Assembly: GCA_964528675.1 (NCBI GenBank)
Contig: CAZGTU010000141.1
Coordinates: 1-9,666, forward strand
Direction: 5' to 3'
Length of the DNA stretch: 9,666 nucleotides
Source of the DNA: CAYRTD01 sp964528675
GTDB taxonomy: Bacteria > Bacteroidota > Bacteroidia > Bacteroidales > GCA-2748055
How positions within the stretch are numbered: position 1 is the stretch's first letter; each line of letters begins with the position of its first letter. The notes below the pieces were generated by a model. That model was not told the DNA's origin and made no database searches. It saw only the letters and a list, made by a program, of their open reading frames with translations. Position numbers and translations under genes: made by a program. Positions 7,117 to 9,666 of the stretch are shown one piece after another.

Positions 7117-8307
7117 TCATCTCATAATCTCCAGACACATCCTCACACTGTGATAAGGGCATTTCCAGAAACCAGCCTTTTCATAACCCGGAATGGGATT
7201 ACGATTTTTATCAAGCCTGTAATACCATTCTCCGAACTTTTTATCTACAAAGTAATTATCAATAAACTGTGCCAGTCCCAATGCAGCATCTAAATAACGA
7301 TCATCCCCGCTGATCTTCCATGCCTCGCTAAAACCTACAATGCCTTCAGCCTGCGCCCACCATTCATATTCCTCCGGTAAAACATTATGAAAATCACGAT
7401 CGTGGATAAGACCTCCTTCATCCCCGACGGCAGATAAAGCGGATTCTGCAAGCTTTATGCAAATGGCAGAAAATCTATCAATCTCCTTTTCATCTTTTAA
7501 AACAATTGCAGCCTCCCGCAAGAGCCATGCAGATTCAATATCATGACCATAGGATATTGCCGTGGATTTTATCTGCCAGTTTTCATCAAAAAAGAGATTC
7601 AGATGATTCTTTTTTTTATTCAAAATATACCTGTCAAATACATGAAGAAGGTTTTGTATTTTCGATTTTAAAAGCGCATCCGGGATGAAACGGTAGAGAT
7701 GGGTGTAAGCTTCCAGAATATGCAGATGGGTATTCATCGTTTTTTTTTCGTTCATATCCAGATCACTTAATCTCAAATCCTCAATATCTTCCCACTTTCT
7801 GGAAAAAGCCTCGAAGTAACCGTTTTTTTCACTATCAAAAGCCTTCTCTTCAATCAAACTAAAGATCTCCAATCCTCTTTCACCCCTTCTCCTGTCCCCG
7901 GTCTGCAAAGCATATTCGGCAAGAGCATAAATAACAAATGCCTGGGCATATACCTGTTTTTTACCATTATTTAAGCTTCCGTCAGGATTTAACATCCAGT
8001 AGTAACCTTCATACATGGGATCTTGAAAATTCTTTTCAATGTAATCAAGAGCACGCCCGGCAAGATCGAGATATTTCATATTCCCTGTTTTACCATAAAC
8101 GGCAGAAAATGTCCACAGTAATCTGGCATTCAATATAATTCCTTTAGGAGAATCATAATACCTGCGGTCTTCCATATCAATCTTTCCAATGAACCCGCCA
8201 TGCCTGTCATCAACAATTTTCATTTCCCAGAAAGGAAGAATGATTTTGTTTAATTGCCGGGTGGCAAAATTCTTTATTTTCTTATGCTTTTCTTCCGCGT
8301 TCATCAT
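7117..8307 (-). CDS. AGE-family disaccharide 2-epimerase (cellobiose/mannobiose 2-epimerase)
   Basis: A cytoplasmic (alpha/alpha)6-barrel epimerase of the N-acylglucosamine 2-epimerase superfamily, 396 residues. It inverts C2 of the reducing sugar of a beta-1,4 disaccharide: cellobiose to glucosyl-mannose, or mannobiose to mannosyl-glucose. The motifs point to the cellobiose 2-epimerase branch: NARLLWTFS with Arg62, MNTHLHILEA with His194, SYGHDIESAWLL with His255, Glu258 and Trp261, EWWAQAE with Trp316/Trp317 and Glu321, and KCPYHSVRM with His386. These correspond to the arginine, the histidines and the glutamates used in catalysis by characterised cellobiose epimerases, so it should be active. 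There is no signal peptide. Its ATG (8307-8305) overlaps the mannanase stop codon as ATGA, implying translational coupling and one transcript. A second in-frame ATG immediately follows, so the start could be one codon later. Next to a beta-mannanase, mannobiose is the most likely substrate. Confidence 0.88.
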   Translation of the reverse strand: MMNAEEKHKKIKNFATRQLNKIILPFWEMKIVDDRHGGFIGKIDMEDRRYYDSPKGIILNARLLWTFSAVYGKTGNMKYLDLAGRALDYIEKNFQDPMYEGYYWMLNPDGSLNNGKKQVYAQAFVIYALAEYALQTGDRRRGERGLEIFSLIEEKAFDSEKNGYFEAFSRKWEDIEDLRLSDLDMNEKKTMNTHLHILEAYTHLYRFIPDALLKSKIQNLLHVFDRYILNKKKNHLNLFFDENWQIKSTAISYGHDIESAWLLREAAIVLKDEKEIDRFSAICIKLAESALSAVGDEGGLIHDRDFHNVLPEEYEWWAQAEGIVGFSEAWKISGDDRYLDAALGLAQFIDNYFVDKKFGEWYYRLDKNRNPIPGYEKAGFWKCPYHSVRMCLEIMR

Positions 8308-9476
8308 TCTTTGGTCTCAACAGGTTGATACATATCCGGTAAATCGCTCAAAAACCAGGTAAATGGATCCTTTTCAAATTCCCTGAAATTTTCGGCAGAA
8401 GAGTGGCCGGGATAAGGAGCATAGTGATGGGTTTCATCATGATTCCTCCATACAAGCAACCAGGAAAGTTTGCGGGCAAGGGAATCGGATTTGATGGGCT
8501 CCAAAAGTTTATCAGTCCACCACTGCGGATCAGGTATTGTTTCATAACCCGATTCTGTCAGTGCAAAAGGTTTATTCATCCTCTGTCCCATTTTTGCAAG
8601 TATGCGCAATGAGTTAATTCCTTCCGGAATCTTTCCCTCATCTGCAAATGACCAGTAATCGTCATATCCAAGGATATCTACAAACACCTCACCCGGAAAG
8701 CGCTCGAGATATTCATCCTCATGGGTAAATCTATCGGTTGAATAACTATACAGCAGGTTATGAAGGCCCTTCTCATCTCTCAAATAATGAACAGTGAAGC
8801 GGAATAATGTTATGTACTCCTCAACGGTAGTGCTTCCTCTCCCCCACCAGAACCAGCTTCCGTTAAGCTCGTGAAAGGGACGGAAAATCACCGGTACCAT
8901 TGTGCCATCTTCGGTTTTTAATTCCGAGATGAAAGTTGCAAGCGTATCCAGCAGATTTTTGTAATGTCCATGCTTCTCACCACCGGGTATAATCGAATAA
9001 ACTGCACGGGTAGTATCCCAGGAATCTCCTCCGGTAACGGGATTATCAAGATGCCAGCTGATGGTATTAATCCCGCCTTTTTCGTAAGCTCTGATCATCC
9101 ATTGTTTCATCTTCACAAAACTAACCCCGTCGATGTTTTCTTCATTCTGCCCAATTTCACCAACATCCCAGCCAAAAACCGCAGGGAATTTACCGGCAAC
9201 ATCATTCACATCAGAGCGGAAATCTTCTGCCCACCAATCAATGCCGTAAGCAAGATCGTCCTGATGTCCGAACATCACCGAACTGTCACGGTATTTCAGT
9301 AAATTCATGAATAATGCACGGGTTTCTATTGTTGCATTGGAGTCTACAAGTTCGAAAAATTCTTCATTAGCAGGATATTCGGTTACATCCGGGGCAGGAG
9401 ATTTACAGGAATAAAACCCAGTAAATAATAATAAAGCTGCAAGAACAAGCATGAAAAAAACAGGTCTCTTTTTCAT
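8304..9476 (-). CDS. GH26 beta-mannanase, predicted lipoprotein
   Basis: An endo- or exo-acting beta-1,4-mannanase of glycoside hydrolase family 26 (retaining TIM barrel), 390 residues with a single catalytic domain. The N-terminus MKKR plus a hydrophobic stretch (5-22) ending in FYSC (Cys24) looks like a lipoprotein signal with a relaxed Bacteroidota lipobox, so the enzyme is probably tethered to a membrane facing the periplasm or cell surface. Family motifs are FGHQDDLAYGIDWW (69-82), SWHLDNP (140-146), RPFHELNGSWFWWG (199-212) with the acid/base Glu203, and ALTESGYE (305-312) with the nucleophile Glu308. Both catalytic residues are intact. It is the first gene of a two-gene unit with the epimerase, matching the first two steps of the Bacteroides mannan pathway in which a GH26 enzyme releases mannobiose. 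Whether it releases mannobiose from chain ends or cuts internally cannot be told here. Confidence 0.92.
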   Translation of the reverse strand: MKKRPVFFMLVLAALLLFTGFYSCKSPAPDVTEYPANEEFFELVDSNATIETRALFMNLLKYRDSSVMFGHQDDLAYGIDWWAEDFRSDVNDVAGKFPAVFGWDVGEIGQNEENIDGVSFVKMKQWMIRAYEKGGINTISWHLDNPVTGGDSWDTTRAVYSIIPGGEKHGHYKNLLDTLATFISELKTEDGTMVPVIFRPFHELNGSWFWWGRGSTTVEEYITLFRFTVHYLRDEKGLHNLLYSYSTDRFTHEDEYLERFPGEVFVDILGYDDYWSFADEGKIPEGINSLRILAKMGQRMNKPFALTESGYETIPDPQWWTDKLLEPIKSDSLARKLSWLLVWRNHDETHHYAPYPGHSSAENFREFEKDPFTWFLSDLPDMYQPVETKE

Positions 9477-9502
9477 AGGTTGGATAGTTTAAGTTAATGA
9501 GG

Positions 9503-9534
9503 GAAAGATAGGAAAAAGATGGGGGATGGGCAAG
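9503..9534 (-). promoter_or_regulatory. Candidate Bacteroidota-type promoter for the mannanase operon
   Basis: On the minus strand CTTG (9534-9531) is followed after 20 nt by TATCTTTC (9510-9503). Compared with the Bacteroidota consensus TTTG - about 20 nt - TAnnTTTG, each box has one mismatch and the spacing fits. Transcription would start near 9496, about 20 nt before the ATG at 9476. The -33 end lies 11 bp from the tandem repeats that begin at 9546. Confidence 0.4.
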
Positions 9535-9545
9535 GGGGAGTGGTT

Positions 9546-9573
9546 GGACCATGGACGATGGATGATGGAGGAA
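9546..9573. repeat. Heptamer tandem repeat tract A (GGACCAT-like)
   Basis: Four head-to-tail 7-bp units: GGACCAT, GGACGAT, GGATGAT and GGAGGAA, at 9546, 9553, 9560 and 9567. All start with GGA and differ in the middle bases, suggesting an old, decaying array. It passes without a gap into the 9-bp repeat that follows. Confidence 0.75.
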
Positions 9574-9613
9574 GCGACTTAAGCGACTTGAGGGACTTGA
9601 GGGACTTGAGCGA
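9574..9613. repeat. 9-bp tandem repeat, about 4.4 copies
   Basis: Units GCGACTTAA, GCGACTTGA, GGGACTTGA and GGGACTTGA at 9574, 9583, 9592 and 9601, plus a partial GCGA at 9610-9613. The last two complete copies are identical. The period of 9 is not that of the flanking heptamers, so two different repeat families are nested together. Confidence 0.85.
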
Positions 9614-9617
9614 TGGG

Positions 9618-9666
9618 GGGAGATGGACGATGGACCATAGACCATGGACCATGGAGAATGGGGAGA
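9618..9666. repeat. Heptamer tandem repeat tract B, runs off the right edge
   Basis: Seven consecutive 7-bp units: GGGAGAT, GGACGAT, GGACCAT, AGACCAT, GGACCAT, GGAGAAT and GGGGAGA. The consensus is GGACCAT, shared with tract A. The array reaches the last base of the window, so its true length is unknown. Confidence 0.8.

Noticed and set aside
7078..7293. 71-codon plus-strand open frame over the epimerase 3' end
   Set aside because: Antisense to conserved epimerase residues, with no family resemblance or initiation signal.
8964..9302. 112-codon plus-strand open frame inside the mannanase gene
   Set aside because: It is antisense to conserved GH26 motifs, has no recognisable domain and no ribosome binding site. 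Shadow of the real gene.
9403..9645. Minus-strand open frame reading Ser/Pro-rich protein upstream of and overlapping the mannanase start
   Set aside because: Its first half is just translated heptamer and 9-bp repeats, and the rest is out of frame with the mannanase signal peptide. Low-complexity artefact.
1..9666. Search for a defence, phage, toxin-antitoxin or biosynthetic system
   Set aside because: All long frames are explained by transporter, propeller, oxidoreductase, cysteine-cluster, epimerase and mannanase proteins. No nuclease, methylase, integrase, transposase or peptide-modifying gene was seen.

Overview
The window looks like a chromosomal piece of a Bacteroidota genome, probably an environmental Bacteroidales/Marinilabiliales-type organism. 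This is inferred from AT-leaning coding sequence, A-rich translation starts without strong Shine-Dalgarno sites, a possible TTG-N20-TAnnTTTG-type promoter, a lipoprotein beta-mannanase paired with an AGE-family epimerase, and palindromic and heptameric intergenic repeats of a kind common in that phylum. No RNA gene, phage gene, transposase, CRISPR array or defence gene was found.

Left part (1-6186, plus strand): the 3' portion of a large FtsX/MacB-type ABC transporter permease runs in from the left edge. A 326-bp AT-rich gap with a degenerate palindromic repeat follows. Next come a secreted PQQ-like beta-propeller protein with a Sec signal and a Gfo/Idh/MocA-family oxidoreductase with a twin-arginine signal. 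The last two are both predicted to act outside the cytoplasm and could be co-expressed, though 119 bp separate them.

Middle (6187-7116): just after the oxidoreductase stop codon lies a perfect 67-nt palindrome (33-nt arms, one central base) built from four copies of a ~17-nt unit. A second, smaller stem-loop follows it. Then comes a small cysteine-cluster protein (YkgJ family) with a good ribosome binding site.

Right part (7117-9476, minus strand): a two-gene operon with a 4-nt ATGA overlap encodes an exported GH26 beta-mannanase (upstream gene) and a cytoplasmic cellobiose/mannobiose 2-epimerase (downstream gene). Together they suggest beta-mannan use: outside cleavage to mannobiose, then inside epimerisation to mannosyl-glucose. 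The GH130 phosphorylase and the transporter that normally complete this pathway are not in the window. Immediately upstream of the mannanase (9546-9666) is a compound minisatellite: heptamers related to GGACCAT flank a 9-bp tandem repeat, and the array runs off the right edge.

Overall the gene content is ordinary carbohydrate and envelope biology. The most unusual material is non-coding: the two related palindromic repeat elements and the compound minisatellite beside a candidate mannanase promoter.
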